Shown here piece by piece: positions 41,829 to 50,761 of a DNA stretch of 64,000 bases (the stretch's first letter is position 1; every line of letters starts with the position of its first letter). A program made the position numbers and the translations under genes. The stretch comes from Ideonella aquatica (GTDB lineage Bacteria > Pseudomonadota > Gammaproteobacteria > Burkholderiales > Burkholderiaceae_C), in the NCBI RefSeq assembly GCF_018069755.1, contig NZ_JAGQDE010000001.1, forward strand, positions 186,001-250,000, written 5' to 3'. The notes beneath the pieces were generated by a model. It had not been told where the DNA came from. It searched no databases and saw only the letters and a program-made list of their open reading frames with translations.

Positions 41829-42401
41829 TCAGCGCTTGCCCTGGCGGGCCTGCCAGGCCTGGACCGCGGCCATCGCCGCGCCCACATGGCCGTCCGGGTC
41901 CATGCTGGCGTGCACCGCCAGCACCCGGCCCGGCGGCTCGATCACGTAGGAGATGCGGTCGGCCACCGAGGGTGCCAGCGTGAAGCCGGCGTCGAACTGC
42001 TTGATCACCTTGCCGCCCTCGTCGGCCGCCACCGCGAACTGGCCGCGGCAGGCCTCGACCGAGAAGCGCTGCTGTGTGGCCAGGCTGTCGTTGGACACCC
42101 CCACCACCGTGGCGCCCAGGGCCTTGAACTTCGGCGTGGCTTCCGAGAACTGGTGCGCCTCGACCGTGCAGCCGCTGGTGAAGGACTTGGGGTAGAAGTA
42201 CAGCACCACCGGCCCCTGCCGCAGCGCCTCGGACAGCGTGAAGCGGAAGGCCTTGCCGCCCACCGCCGCGTCCAGCGTGAAGTCGGGCGTGGCGGCCCCC
42301 ACGGCCAGTGCCGCCTGGGCCGGACCGGCGATCAGGGCGCAGGCCGCCAGCGCCGCCAGGGCGACGTGGCGGGTGGAGGACAGGGCAGGGGTGTGGTGCA
42401 T
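41829..42401 (-). CDS. Exported peroxiredoxin, AhpC/TSA-Bcp type (190 aa)
   Basis: Residues 1-31 are a signal peptide (VALAALAACALIAGPAQA). The thioredoxin-fold domain has the peroxidatic site PKSFTSGCTVEAHQF (P-x3-T-x2-C) and a second cysteine in SVEACRGQF that could resolve it. The active arginine lies in DRISYVIEPPG. Reduces peroxides in the periplasm. It starts 2 nt after the M28 peptidase stop, so both exported proteins are made from one transcript. Confidence 0.92.
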   Translation of the reverse strand: MHHTPALSSTRHVALAALAACALIAGPAQAALAVGAATPDFTLDAAVGGKAFRFTLSEALRQGPVVLYFYPKSFTSGCTVEAHQFSEATPKFKALGATVVGVSNDSLATQQRFSVEACRGQFAVAADEGGKVIKQFDAGFTLAPSVADRISYVIEPPGRVLAVHASMDPDGHVGAAMAAVQAWQARQGKR

Positions 42402-42403
42402 GT

Positions 42404-43657
42404 TCAGTTGGCCAGTTCCACCGCAAAGGCCACGGCCAGCTTGGCGAACTTGGCGGCATGGGCCGCCTGGTTGCCGCTGTTGGCCAGGGTGTCGTTGCTG
42501 GTGTGGATGAAGGGGCTGTGGTGGTTGAAATCGGACTCGAAGGGGAACGAAGCCGGGTAGCCTCGGTTGAACCACGAGGCATGGTCCGAGCAGGCGTAGC
42601 CGCAGCGGTCGGTCGACACCGTCAGCTCGGGCAGGTAGGTCGCGGCCAGGCGGGCCACGAAGTCGTTTTGTGCGGCGCTGGTGTAGTCGGTGTAGAGGTA
42701 GATGTCCTTGGTGCCGCCCTTGTAGTTGGTCATGTCCAGCTGCAGCACGCCGGTCACCTTGCGGCTCTTGGCCAGGTAGTCGGCGGCGATAGCCGACGAG
42801 CCGCGCAGCCCCACTTCCTCGGCCGCGTAGGCCATGAACTGGATCGTGCGCTTGGGCCGGTGGCCGCTGGCCAGCAGCACCCGCAGCGCCTCGGTCAGGC
42901 TGGCGATGCCGGAGGCGTCGTCGTCAGCGCCGGGGGCGCGGCTGTTTTCAGTGGTGCCGCCCGACAGGATCGAATCCAGGTGCCCGCCCAGGATGACATG
43001 CTGCTTGGGCTTCTCGGCGCCCTGGATCGTCAGGATCACCGACTTCTGCGGCCAGCTCGGGTGGCTGAACTGGCTGACCGAGACATCGCTGCGGCCCGCG
43101 GCCAGCGCCGCCCACTGCGCGGCGATCGTGTTGGACGCGTTCACGCCGTGGCTGGTGGTGTAGTAGCGGTTCTGGATCGCCGACAGGCTGTCGATGGTCT
43201 GCAGGACCAGGCTGTCCTGCACCGCGGCCACCATCGGCTGCACCAGCGCCTGCTGGTTGATCAGGTAGGTGCTGCCGGCCACGGCCTCCGGTTGCAGCGC
43301 ACGCTGACGCACCTGCTGCACCGCCTCGCGGGCACTGCCCAGGGAGTCGTGGACGATGAAACCGCCGCAGCGGTGCAGGTCGCGGTGCACGGCGTCGGAC
43401 AGCGCGGGCAGCCAATCCTCGTCCACCCGCACCACATGCACCCGCTCCTGGGCCGTGGCGCCCAGGCGGCCGACGCGCACCGGTACCTCGACCTCGGTGA
43501 CGCTGACCACCTGCGGCTGGGCGGCGCGCAGCAGGCGGTAGGCGTCGTCGCCCAGCGAAATCCACAGCCGCTCGCCGGCCAGGCTGGCGGAGGCGCCCAG
43601 GGCCAGCAGGCTGGCGGCGGCGGTGCAGCGCCAGGCGGCGCGTTTGAGACGGGTCAT
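42404..43657 (-). CDS. Secreted M28 family leucyl aminopeptidase (417 aa)
   Basis: Signal peptide at 1-28. An N-terminal prodomain-like region (about 30-150) precedes the catalytic domain. Metal ligands fit the Vibrio/Aeromonas aminopeptidase pattern: HLDS (in VILGGHLDSI), APGADDDASG, the general base in AYAAEEVGL, the aspartate in LQLDMTNYK and the histidine in PFIHTSNDT; a CGYAC disulphide is also conserved. Removes hydrophobic N-terminal residues outside the cytoplasm. First gene of a four-gene run (peroxiredoxin, S4 protein, response regulator). Confidence 0.94.
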   Translation of the reverse strand: MTRLKRAAWRCTAAASLLALGASASLAGERLWISLGDDAYRLLRAAQPQVVSVTEVEVPVRVGRLGATAQERVHVVRVDEDWLPALSDAVHRDLHRCGGFIVHDSLGSAREAVQQVRQRALQPEAVAGSTYLINQQALVQPMVAAVQDSLVLQTIDSLSAIQNRYYTTSHGVNASNTIAAQWAALAAGRSDVSVSQFSHPSWPQKSVILTIQGAEKPKQHVILGGHLDSILSGGTTENSRAPGADDDASGIASLTEALRVLLASGHRPKRTIQFMAYAAEEVGLRGSSAIAADYLAKSRKVTGVLQLDMTNYKGGTKDIYLYTDYTSAAQNDFVARLAATYLPELTVSTDRCGYACSDHASWFNRGYPASFPFESDFNHHSPFIHTSNDTLANSGNQAAHAAKFAKLAVAFAVELAN

Positions 43658-43736
43658 GACGGCATTCTCCTGAGGACGAGGGCCCTGGTGGGCGGTGTGG
43701 TCTTGGCGACCGCGAGAGATAGGCTATCGTGCAGCC

Positions 43737-44639
43737 ATGCCTGCCGCCAGCCTGTTTGCCCTGATCGACGACATCGCCACCGTCCTGGACGACGTGGCCC
43801 TGCTCAGCCGCATGGCGGCCAAGAAGACCGCCGGCGTGCTGGGCGACGACCTGGCGCTCAATGCCCAGCAGGTCACCGGCTTTGCCGCCGAGCGCGAGAT
43901 CCCGGTGGTGCTGGCGGTGGCCCGTGGCTCGCTGATCAACAAGGCCATCCTGGTGCCGCTGGCGCTGGCCATCAGCGCCTTCCTGCCGTGGGCGATCGTG
44001 CCGCTGCTGATGGTGGGCGGTCTGTACCTGTGTTTCGAGGGCGTCGAGAAACTGGCCCACCGCTGGCTGCACCACGATGAGGCCGAGGCCCATGACGCCG
44101 AACTCCGCGCCCACGTGGCCGACACCGCGGTGGACCTGGCCACGCTCGAGCAGGAGCGGGTGAAGGGGGCGATCCGCACCGATTTCATCCTTTCGGCCGA
44201 GATCATCGTCATCGCGCTGGGCACGGTGGCTGGCGAGCCGATGCTGACCCGCGTGCTGGTGCTCTCGGGCATTGCGGTGCTGATGACCGTGGGCGTCTAC
44301 GGCCTGGTGGCGGGCATCGTCAAGCTCGACGACCTGGGCCTGCACTGGCAACGGCGCCCGGGCGACGGCGGCCTGGCGCGTGCGCTGCGCTGGCTCGGGG
44401 GCGGCCTGCTGGCTTTCGCGCCCTGGCTGATGAAGGCCCTGGCGGTGGTGGGCACGGTGGCGATGTTCCTGGTGGGCGGCGGCATCGCACTGCACGGCTG
44501 GGAGAGCCTGCACCATGCGCTGCTGCACGCCTGGCCACTGGGCGAGCACGCCACCTGGGTGCTCGACGGCCTGTTCGGCGTGGTGGCCGGTGCGGTGGTG
44601 CTGGCGGTGGTGGAAGGCGCGCGCCGGCTGCGCCGCTGA
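43737..44639 (+). CDS. DUF808 (YedI-like) inner-membrane protein (300 aa)
   Basis: Starts SLFALIDDIATVLDDVALLS and continues AAKKTAGVLGDDLALNAQQV, the DUF808 signature, followed by six or more membrane helices. HRWLHHDEAEAHDAEL forms a soluble loop. Function is unknown across the family. Divergent from the M28 gene over 79 bp containing a TAGGCTAT -10-like box. Confidence 0.92.
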   Translation: MPAASLFALIDDIATVLDDVALLSRMAAKKTAGVLGDDLALNAQQVTGFAAEREIPVVLAVARGSLINKAILVPLALAISAFLPWAIVPLLMVGGLYLCFEGVEKLAHRWLHHDEAEAHDAELRAHVADTAVDLATLEQERVKGAIRTDFILSAEIIVIALGTVAGEPMLTRVLVLSGIAVLMTVGVYGLVAGIVKLDDLGLHWQRRPGDGGLARALRWLGGGLLAFAPWLMKALAVVGTVAMFLVGGGIALHGWESLHHALLHAWPLGEHATWVLDGLFGVVAGAVVLAVVEGARRLRR

Positions 44640-44772
44640 CAACCGCTGGCGCCCGTCAGGCGTTTTCCGACAAGGCACGGCGCCAGACGCCGACAGCGCA
44701 GGCCGATGCACCCCGGCTGCGTCGTCGCGCGCATCGGCGCAGCATGGTGGCCGTGCATTTCAGGAGATCGCC

Positions 44773-44994
44773 ATGCACCACGCCTACCAAAGCCAGACGC
44801 TGAGCCACGAGGCCTTCGAGCTGCGCTTCCAGTCGCTGTTCCACCAGGGCCGCGCGATGGCCTTTCCGTGCGACGCCGCGGGCCATGTGGACCTGGACGC
44901 GCTGAGCGAGCGCGCCCGCGAGAACTACCTCTACGCCCGCGCCGTGGTGGGCCGCGAGTACGCGGTGCCCGCGGTCTGCCACAGCCAGCGCTGA
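44773..44994 (+). CDS. Small conserved-looking hypothetical protein (73 aa)
   Basis: AGGAGATCGCC lies before the ATG, a strong ribosome site. The sequence (QTLSHEAFELRFQSLFHQG, AGHVDLDALSERARENYLY) is well composed, with no membrane segment. I recall similar short proteins in Burkholderiales without a known role. Separate from DUF808 by 133 nt. Confidence 0.75.
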   Translation: MHHAYQSQTLSHEAFELRFQSLFHQGRAMAFPCDAAGHVDLDALSERARENYLYARAVVGREYAVPAVCHSQR

Positions 44995-45004
44995 GCGCTG
45001 CGCC

Positions 45005-45736
45005 TCACCAGCCCAGCGGTCCGGCCCAGCCGAGGTAGCGCTTGGGCAGCGGGGTCGCGTAGTCGCCCTGCTTGCTGGTGCGCAGACCCAGCTGCACCAG
45101 GGCCTCGGCCAGCACCACGGCCGCCGCCACGCCATCGATCACTGGCACCCCCAGGCGGCGCTGCAATTCGGCGCTGACGGACGCCATGCCGCCGCAGCCC
45201 AGCACAATCGCGCCGCTGCGGTCGCGCGCCAGGGCGGCGCGGCAGGCGTCCTCCAGGGCCGGCACGCAGGCCAGGCCGCCATCCTCCTCCAGCGCCAGCA
45301 CCGGGATGTTGGTGCCGTGCACGCCGCGGCAGCGGCGCTCATAGCCGTATTTCAGCACCAGGTGCTCGGCGATCACGCAGGTGCGCACCAGCGTGGTCAC
45401 GACGGAAAACCCGGTGCTGACAAAGGACGCCGCATGGAAGGCCGCCTCGGCGATGCCCAGCACCGGCGCCTCGGTGGCCTCGCGGGCGGCGTCCAGGCCG
45501 GGGTCGCCAAAGCAGGCCAGGATCACCGCGTCCATCGACGTGCCTGCCGCTCGCACCTGCTCCAGCACGCCGGCCGCGGCGATCACCTCGTCATGGTGGC
45601 CCTCGATCGACACCGGCCCGAAGCTGGGCTGGACCGCGGTGATGCGGGTGTCGGGCCGGGCCACGCGGCGGGCGGCCTCGGCCATCGAGCGGGTCATGCT
45701 GGCGGTGGTGTTGGGGTTGATCAGCAGCAGGTTCAT
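45005..45736 (-). CDS. Asp/Glu-hydantoin racemase family protein (243 aa)
   Basis: MNLLLINPNTTASMTRSMAE is the family opening. Two catalytic cysteines of the racemase fold are seen in ILACFGDPGLDAARE and GAIVLGCGGMA. Closest in style to hydantoin or allantoin racemases. It is divergent from a PotABCD-like transporter operon with a GntR regulator, so import and isomerisation of a cyclic amide or amino-acid derivative is a reasonable hypothesis. Substrate not provable from sequence. Confidence 0.9.
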   Translation of the reverse strand: MNLLLINPNTTASMTRSMAEAARRVARPDTRITAVQPSFGPVSIEGHHDEVIAAAGVLEQVRAAGTSMDAVILACFGDPGLDAAREATEAPVLGIAEAAFHAASFVSTGFSVVTTLVRTCVIAEHLVLKYGYERRCRGVHGTNIPVLALEEDGGLACVPALEDACRAALARDRSGAIVLGCGGMASVSAELQRRLGVPVIDGVAAAVVLAEALVQLGLRTSKQGDYATPLPKRYLGWAGPLGW

Positions 45737-45746
45737 GTTGGTGCGC

Positions 45747-45758
45747 TTTGCATACAAA
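45747..45758. promoter_or_regulatory. Candidate GntR/FCD operator near the racemase start
   Basis: TTTGCATACAAA is a near-palindrome resembling the TTGTATACAA-type sites of FCD-group GntR regulators. It lies 11 nt upstream of the racemase ATG. The core TTGCATACA recurs at 45896-45904 next to the divergent transporter operon whose last gene is a GntR regulator. Confidence 0.45.
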
Positions 45759-45884
45759 ACGGCGGGGTAATCCGGCGAACTTTGGTGCGCGGCGCCAGAT
45801 GCTGGTGCATCGATCCGCCCCGCGCCATGTCTGGCTGCCCTGCTGCAAGAGACGGGCCGCAGGTGGCGACGGTGTGGCGGCACT

Positions 45885-45900
45885 TGGCACATGCATTGCA
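45885..45900 (+). promoter_or_regulatory. Sigma-54-like promoter overlapping a second GntR-type half site
   Basis: TGGCAC-ATGCA-TTGCA is an exact match to the sigma-54 consensus with correct 10-nt GG to GC spacing; the start would be near 45911, three nt before the ABC ATPase ATG. The same bases contribute to TTGCATACA (45896-45904), which repeats the motif at 45747. Either function, or both, is possible. Confidence 0.45.
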
Positions 45901-45913
45901 TACACGCTGCCGC

Positions 45914-46936
45914 ATGAGTGAGCCCACCGACCTGGCCCTGACCGGCCTGAGCAAGCACTACGGCGAGGCCGTGGCGGTGGCGGGCATCGACCTGGCGATG
46001 CCCGCCGGCGCCTATTGCTGCCTGCTGGGGCCGTCGGGCTGTGGCAAGACCTCGACGCTGCGCATGATCGCCGGCCATGAGCAGCCCACCGCCGGTCAGG
46101 TGCTGCTGGGCGGCCGCGACATCACGCCCTTGTCGCCGGCCGAGCGCGGCACGGCGATGATGTTCCAGAGCTACGCGCTGTTCCCGCACCTGAACGTGCT
46201 GGACAACGTGGCCTTCAGCGCCCGCATGAAGGGGGTGGCGCGCGAGGAGCGGCTGGCCCAGGCGCGTGCGCTGCTGGACCTGGTGGCGATGCAGCCCTAC
46301 GCGCAGCGCCTGCCCGCGGCGCTCTCCGGCGGTCAGCAGCAGCGCGTGGCGCTGGCACGCGCGCTGATGACCCGCCCGCGCGTGCTGCTGCTGGACGAGC
46401 CGCTGTCGGCGCTCGACCCCTTCCTGCGCATCCGCATGCGGGCCGAGCTGCAGCGCTGGCACCGCGAACTGGGCATGACCTTCGTCCATGTGACCCACTC
46501 GCAGGAAGAGGCGATGGCGCTGGCCGACCTGGTGGTGGTGATGAACCACGGACGCATCGAGCAGGCCGGGCCGCCGCGTGAGGTCTTCGAGCGCCCGCGC
46601 ACCGAGTTCGTCGCCCGCTTCATCGGCGCCCACAACGTGTTTGCCACGCCCGGCGGTCGCATCGCGGTGCGCAGCGACCGCTGCACGCTGGCCGCGCCTG
46701 AAGAGAACGGCCTGGCCGTGCAGGTGCGGGCCGTGGAGTACCAGGGCCAGCAGGTGCTGGTCCACCTGGTCCCCCCGGGCGACCAGCCCGCCGCCGACGA
46801 GGCTGACGACGAGGCCACGCCGCCGGCCTGGGTGGCCAGCCTGCCCGACGACCTGTACCACCGCCAACCCTTGGAACCCGGCCAGCGCCTGAGCCTGCGC
46901 TGGACCGACGCCGACGCCCACCTGCTGGTGGCTTGA
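45914..46936 (+). CDS. ABC transporter ATP-binding protein, PotA-like (340 aa)
   Basis: Energises the adjacent importer. Walker A GPSGCGKTS, Q-loop MMFQSYALFPHL, signature LSGGQQQRVALARAL, Walker B VLLLDEPLSALD and switch histidine in VHVTHSQEE are intact; a C-terminal TOBE-type domain (about 240-340) is present. Ordered with a Tat-type binding protein and two permeases. There is almost no leader between the promoter-like element and the ATG. Confidence 0.95.
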   Translation: MSEPTDLALTGLSKHYGEAVAVAGIDLAMPAGAYCCLLGPSGCGKTSTLRMIAGHEQPTAGQVLLGGRDITPLSPAERGTAMMFQSYALFPHLNVLDNVAFSARMKGVAREERLAQARALLDLVAMQPYAQRLPAALSGGQQQRVALARALMTRPRVLLLDEPLSALDPFLRIRMRAELQRWHRELGMTFVHVTHSQEEAMALADLVVVMNHGRIEQAGPPREVFERPRTEFVARFIGAHNVFATPGGRIAVRSDRCTLAAPEENGLAVQVRAVEYQGQQVLVHLVPPGDQPAADEADDEATPPAWVASLPDDLYHRQPLEPGQRLSLRWTDADAHLLVA

Positions 46937-46982
46937 GTCTTTGTTCCCATCCCGTCCACCCCCACGCCACGAGGAGCCTGTC

Positions 46983-48281
46983 ATGAGCGCGATCGATCCC
47001 ACCCCCGAGAAGCCCGAAGCCCCGTCCGCCGGCGACCGCCGCGGATTCCTGCGCCAGGCCGCCAGTGTGGGCGTGGCGGCCACCGGCATCACCGGTTTCC
47101 CCTTCGTCCATGCGCAGGAGAAGATCACGCTGCGCTACCTGGGCACCGCGGTGAACCAGGACAAGAAGATCGCCGAGAAGTTCGAGGCCGACACTGGCAT
47201 CAAGATCCAGTACATCCCGGTCACCACCGACGACGTCACCAAGCGCGCCGTCACCGCGCCCAACAGCTTCGACCTGATCGACACCGAGTACTTCTCGCTG
47301 AAGAAGATCCTGCCCACCGGCAACCTGCTGGGCATCGACACCAAGCGCATCAAGAACGCCGACAAGATCACCAGCCTCTTCACCAAGGGCGAGGTGGCCG
47401 GCAAGAAGGTGGGCGACCAGGGCACCGCGCCCAAGAAGGTGATGTACGTGGCCAGCCCCACGGCCAAGGACTTCGCCAAGGAGCCTACCCAGTTCATGAC
47501 CCTGATCCCCACGGTCTACAACGCCGACACGCTGGGGATCCGCCCCGACCTGATCAAGCGCCCGATCGAGAGCTGGAAGGAACTGCTCAACCCCGAGTTC
47601 AAGGGCAAGGCGGCGATCCTGAACATCCCCTCGATCGGCATCATGGACGCGGCCATGGTGGTCGAGGCCATGGGCCTGTACAAGTACCCCGACAAGGGCA
47701 ACATGACCAAGGCCGAGATCGACCTGACGATCAAGACCCTGATCGAGGCCAAGAAGGCCGGCCAGTTCCGCAGCCTGTGGAAGGACTTCAACGAGTCGGT
47801 CAACCTGATGGCCTCGGGCGAGGTGGTGATCCAGTCGATGTGGAGCCCGGCCGTCACCGCGGTGCGCACCAAGGGCATCCCCTGCGTGTTCCAGCCGCTG
47901 AAGGAGGGCTACCGCGCCTGGGCCGCCGGCTTCGGCGTGCCCAAGACCGTGACCGGCCGCAAGGCCGATGGCGTCTACGAGTTCATCAACTGGTTCCTCG
48001 ACGGCTGGGCCGGCGCCTACCTGAACCGCCAGGGCTACTACAGCGCGGTGCTGGAGACCGCCAAGGCCAAGATGGAGGCCTACGAGTGGGCCTACTGGAT
48101 GGAGGGCAAGGCCGCCACCAAGGACATCCTGTCGCCCAACGGCGACGTGCTGGCCAAGGTGGGCGCGGTGCGCGACGGCGGCAGCTACGAGCAGCGCATG
48201 GGTGGCATCGCCTGCTGGAACGCCATCATGGACGAGAACGCGTACATGGTGCAGAAGTGGAACGAGTTCGTCGCTGCCTGA
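46983..48281 (+). CDS. ABC substrate-binding protein, PotD/F type with Tat signal (432 aa)
   Basis: The N-terminus carries the twin-arginine motif DRRGFLRQAASVGVAATG (residues about 18-35), so it is exported folded. The mature part (ITLRYLGTAVNQDKKIAEKF) belongs to the extracellular solute-binding family 1/PotD group. Substrates in this group are polyamines or related compounds; the divergent racemase suggests a hydantoin- or amino-acid-like ligand. GAGGAGCCTGTC precedes the ATG. Confidence 0.92.
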   Translation: MSAIDPTPEKPEAPSAGDRRGFLRQAASVGVAATGITGFPFVHAQEKITLRYLGTAVNQDKKIAEKFEADTGIKIQYIPVTTDDVTKRAVTAPNSFDLIDTEYFSLKKILPTGNLLGIDTKRIKNADKITSLFTKGEVAGKKVGDQGTAPKKVMYVASPTAKDFAKEPTQFMTLIPTVYNADTLGIRPDLIKRPIESWKELLNPEFKGKAAILNIPSIGIMDAAMVVEAMGLYKYPDKGNMTKAEIDLTIKTLIEAKKAGQFRSLWKDFNESVNLMASGEVVIQSMWSPAVTAVRTKGIPCVFQPLKEGYRAWAAGFGVPKTVTGRKADGVYEFINWFLDGWAGAYLNRQGYYSAVLETAKAKMEAYEWAYWMEGKAATKDILSPNGDVLAKVGAVRDGGSYEQRMGGIACWNAIMDENAYMVQKWNEFVAA

Positions 48282-48294
48282 GCACCGCGCCGTG

Positions 48295-49191
48295 ATGTCG
48301 AAGACCCCGAACTCCTCCGTGCTGGCGTGGCTGCAGGCGGCCCCGCTGGCGGCGGTGTTCGTGGTCTTCTTCGTCGTGCCGCTGGGGCTGATCGTCGCGG
48401 TCAGTTTCTGGCAGGCCACCGACTACGAGCTGATCCCGGCCTTCAGCGCGCAGAACTACCTGGACGTGTTCCGCGGCTGCGGCAGCAGCCTGGTCACCTC
48501 GGGCGAGGACCTGTGCGTCACGCTCAAGACCTATGGCTCGACGCTGCGCTTCAGTCTGCTGACCTGGGCCATCACCGCGGTGCTGGGCTTTGCGATCGCC
48601 TACTTCCTGGCCTTTCATGTGCGCAGCCAGTGGATGCAGACGCTGCTGTTCATCGTCTGCACCGTGCCCTTCTGGACCAGCAATGTGATCCGCATGATCT
48701 CGTGGGTGCCGCTGCTGGGTCGCCACGGCCTGGTCAATCAGGGGCTGCAGGCGGCAGGGCTGGTGGATGAGCCGCTGGAGTGGCTGCTGTTCTCGGAGTT
48801 CTCGGTGGTGCTGGCCTTCGTGCACCTGTACACGATGTTCATGATCGTGCCGATCTTCAACTCGATGATGCGCATCGACCGCAGCCTGATCGAGGCCGCG
48901 CGCGACAACGGCGCCAGCACCTGGCAGACCGTCTGGCATGTGGTGCTGCCGCTGTCGCGCACCGGGCTGATCATCGGCTCGATCTTCGTGCTGGCGCTGG
49001 TGATGGGTGACTTCGTCACCGTGGGCGTGATGGGCGGGCAGCAGATCGCCTCGGTGGGCAAGATCATCCAGGTGCAGACCAGCTACCTGCAGTTTCCGCT
49101 GGCGGCCGCCAATGCGGTGATCCTGCTGGCGGTGGTGCTGATGATGATCGTGGCGCTGCTGCGCCTGGTCGACCTGCGACGGGAGCTCTGA
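48295..49191 (+). CDS. ABC transporter permease, PotB-like (298 aa)
   Basis: Six membrane helices starting with LAAVFVVFFVVPLGLIVAVS. The EAA loop that docks the ATPase is IEAARDNGASTWQTVWHVVL. ATG 48295 follows a GTG (48292) in frame. 13 nt after the binding protein stop and 2 nt before the second permease. Confidence 0.94.
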   Translation: MSKTPNSSVLAWLQAAPLAAVFVVFFVVPLGLIVAVSFWQATDYELIPAFSAQNYLDVFRGCGSSLVTSGEDLCVTLKTYGSTLRFSLLTWAITAVLGFAIAYFLAFHVRSQWMQTLLFIVCTVPFWTSNVIRMISWVPLLGRHGLVNQGLQAAGLVDEPLEWLLFSEFSVVLAFVHLYTMFMIVPIFNSMMRIDRSLIEAARDNGASTWQTVWHVVLPLSRTGLIIGSIFVLALVMGDFVTVGVMGGQQIASVGKIIQVQTSYLQFPLAAANAVILLAVVLMMIVALLRLVDLRREL

Positions 49192-49193
49192 GC

Positions 49194-50072
49194 ATGGCCA
49201 GCGCCGCTCGCCGCGAACCGCGCGCCCCGGGCTTCTGGCCGCTGGCCGTGGTGTTCGGCGCCTTCGTGCTGTTCCTCTACGGGCCGATGCTGGCCATCGT
49301 GGTGCTGAGCTTCCAGGGCCCCGAGGGCGGCCTGACCTTCCCGATGCGCGGCTGGTCGCTGCACTGGTTCCGCCAGCTGTGGGAGGGCATCGGCGTGATC
49401 GACATCGGCGCCGCGCTACGCCGCTCGCTGGGGCTGGGCATGTTGGTGATGACGCAGACGGTGCTGCTGTCGCTGCTGGCCGGCCTGGCCTACCGCAAGC
49501 GCCTGCCCGGCGGCGCGCCGCTGTTCTATGTGGTGGTGGCCAGCCTGATCATGCCCAGCATCATCGTCTCGCTGGGCATCGGGCTGATGTTCCGGCTGCT
49601 GGACAGTGGCGTGAAGCTGGCGCTGGAGGCGTGGTCGCCCGAGGCGCTGGAGGGCTTCACCACCACGCTGGGCATGTTCAGCTCGGGCCTGGGCGCCCAG
49701 CTGACCTGGACGCTGCCCTTCGGCCTGCTGATCATGTTTGCCATCTTCAACCGCTTCAACCCGGCCTACGAAGAGGCGGCGCGCGACCTGGGCGCCAGCG
49801 CCTGGCAGACCCAGCGCCATGTGGTGCTGCCGCTGATCGCGCCCAGCCTGGTGGGCATCGGCATGTTCGGCTTCACACTCAGCTGGGACGAGATCGCCCG
49901 CAGCTCGCAGGCCATGGGGGACCTCAACACCCTGCCGCTGGAGCTGCAGGGCCTGACGACCACGGTGACCACGCCGGTCATCTATGCGCTGGGCACCGTG
50001 ACCACGGCCATCTCCTTCGCCGTGATGGGCCTGAGCCTGGCCCTGGTGGCGCTGTGGCGGCGACGCGGCTGA
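49194..50072 (+). CDS. ABC transporter permease, PotC-like (292 aa)
   Basis: Second integral subunit. First helix WPLAVVFGAFVLFLYGPMLA; EAA loop YEEAARDLGASAWQTQRHVV. Pairs with the upstream permease to form the channel. The GntR gene begins inside its last codons. Confidence 0.94.
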   Translation: MASAARREPRAPGFWPLAVVFGAFVLFLYGPMLAIVVLSFQGPEGGLTFPMRGWSLHWFRQLWEGIGVIDIGAALRRSLGLGMLVMTQTVLLSLLAGLAYRKRLPGGAPLFYVVVASLIMPSIIVSLGIGLMFRLLDSGVKLALEAWSPEALEGFTTTLGMFSSGLGAQLTWTLPFGLLIMFAIFNRFNPAYEEAARDLGASAWQTQRHVVLPLIAPSLVGIGMFGFTLSWDEIARSSQAMGDLNTLPLELQGLTTTVTTPVIYALGTVTTAISFAVMGLSLALVALWRRRG

Positions 50073-50761
50073 GGCGGGCCCGGTCGGCCGACACCGCCAC
50101 CGACCGCGTCTACCAGGGCATCTACCAGGCGATCGTCGAGCACCGCCTGGCGCCCGGCCTGCGCCTGCGCGAAGAGGAACTGGCCGAGAGCTTTGGCGTC
50201 TCGCGCACCGTGGTGCGCCAGGCCTTGCAGCGCCTGGCGGCCGACCAGGTGATCGAGCTGCAGCACAACCGCGGTGCCCAGGTGCCGCAGCCCGACCTGG
50301 CGCAGGCGGCGTCGGTGTTCGCGGCGCGGCAGGTGGTGGAATGCGAGATCGCGCGCCAGCTGGCGGGCCGGCTCACACCTGCGCAACTGGCGGCCCTGCG
50401 TGCCTTGGTGACCGCCGAGGCCGAGGCGCTGCAGCGCGGCGACCACGCCACCGCGGTGCGGCTGTCGGGTCAGTTCCACCGTGAGCTGGCGGCGCTGGGC
50501 GGCAACCCGGTCTTCCTGCGCTGGATCGACGAGTTGCTGCCGATCACCTCGCTGCTGATCATGCTCTACCAGCGCCACGGCCACCCGGGCTGCGTGGCGC
50601 ACCGGCACGAGGACCTGGTCGAGGCGCTGGCCAGCGGGCCACCGGCGCGCGCAGCGGCCGAGATGCGCCGCCACCTGCAGGAGCTGGCCCGCTCGCTGGC
50701 CCAGGCGCCGGCCGCGGCAGCGCTGCGCGATGTCTTCGCGCCCTACCGCGAGCCAGCCTGA
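50054..50761 (+). CDS. GntR-family (FCD) transcriptional regulator (235 aa)
   Basis: GTG at 50054 overlaps the permease by 19 nt. N-terminal winged helix: RVYQGIYQAIVEHRLAPGLR and ESFGVSRTVVRQALQRLAAD. C-terminal FCD domain (about 95-220) with metal-binding residues such as FHRELAALGGNP and HRHEDLVEAL. Probably controls the transporter and the divergent racemase through the TTGCATACA sites; autoregulation by a transported ligand is inferred. Confidence 0.92.
   Translation: MAATRLRRARSADTATDRVYQGIYQAIVEHRLAPGLRLREEELAESFGVSRTVVRQALQRLAADQVIELQHNRGAQVPQPDLAQAASVFAARQVVECEIARQLAGRLTPAQLAALRALVTAEAEALQRGDHATAVRLSGQFHRELAALGGNPVFLRWIDELLPITSLLIMLYQRHGHPGCVAHRHEDLVEALASGPPARAAAEMRRHLQELARSLAQAPAAAALRDVFAPYREPA

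Noticed and set aside
44656..45135. Minus-strand frame over the 73-aa gene
   Set aside because: The plus-strand gene has a strong ribosome site and better composition; the antisense frame has neither.
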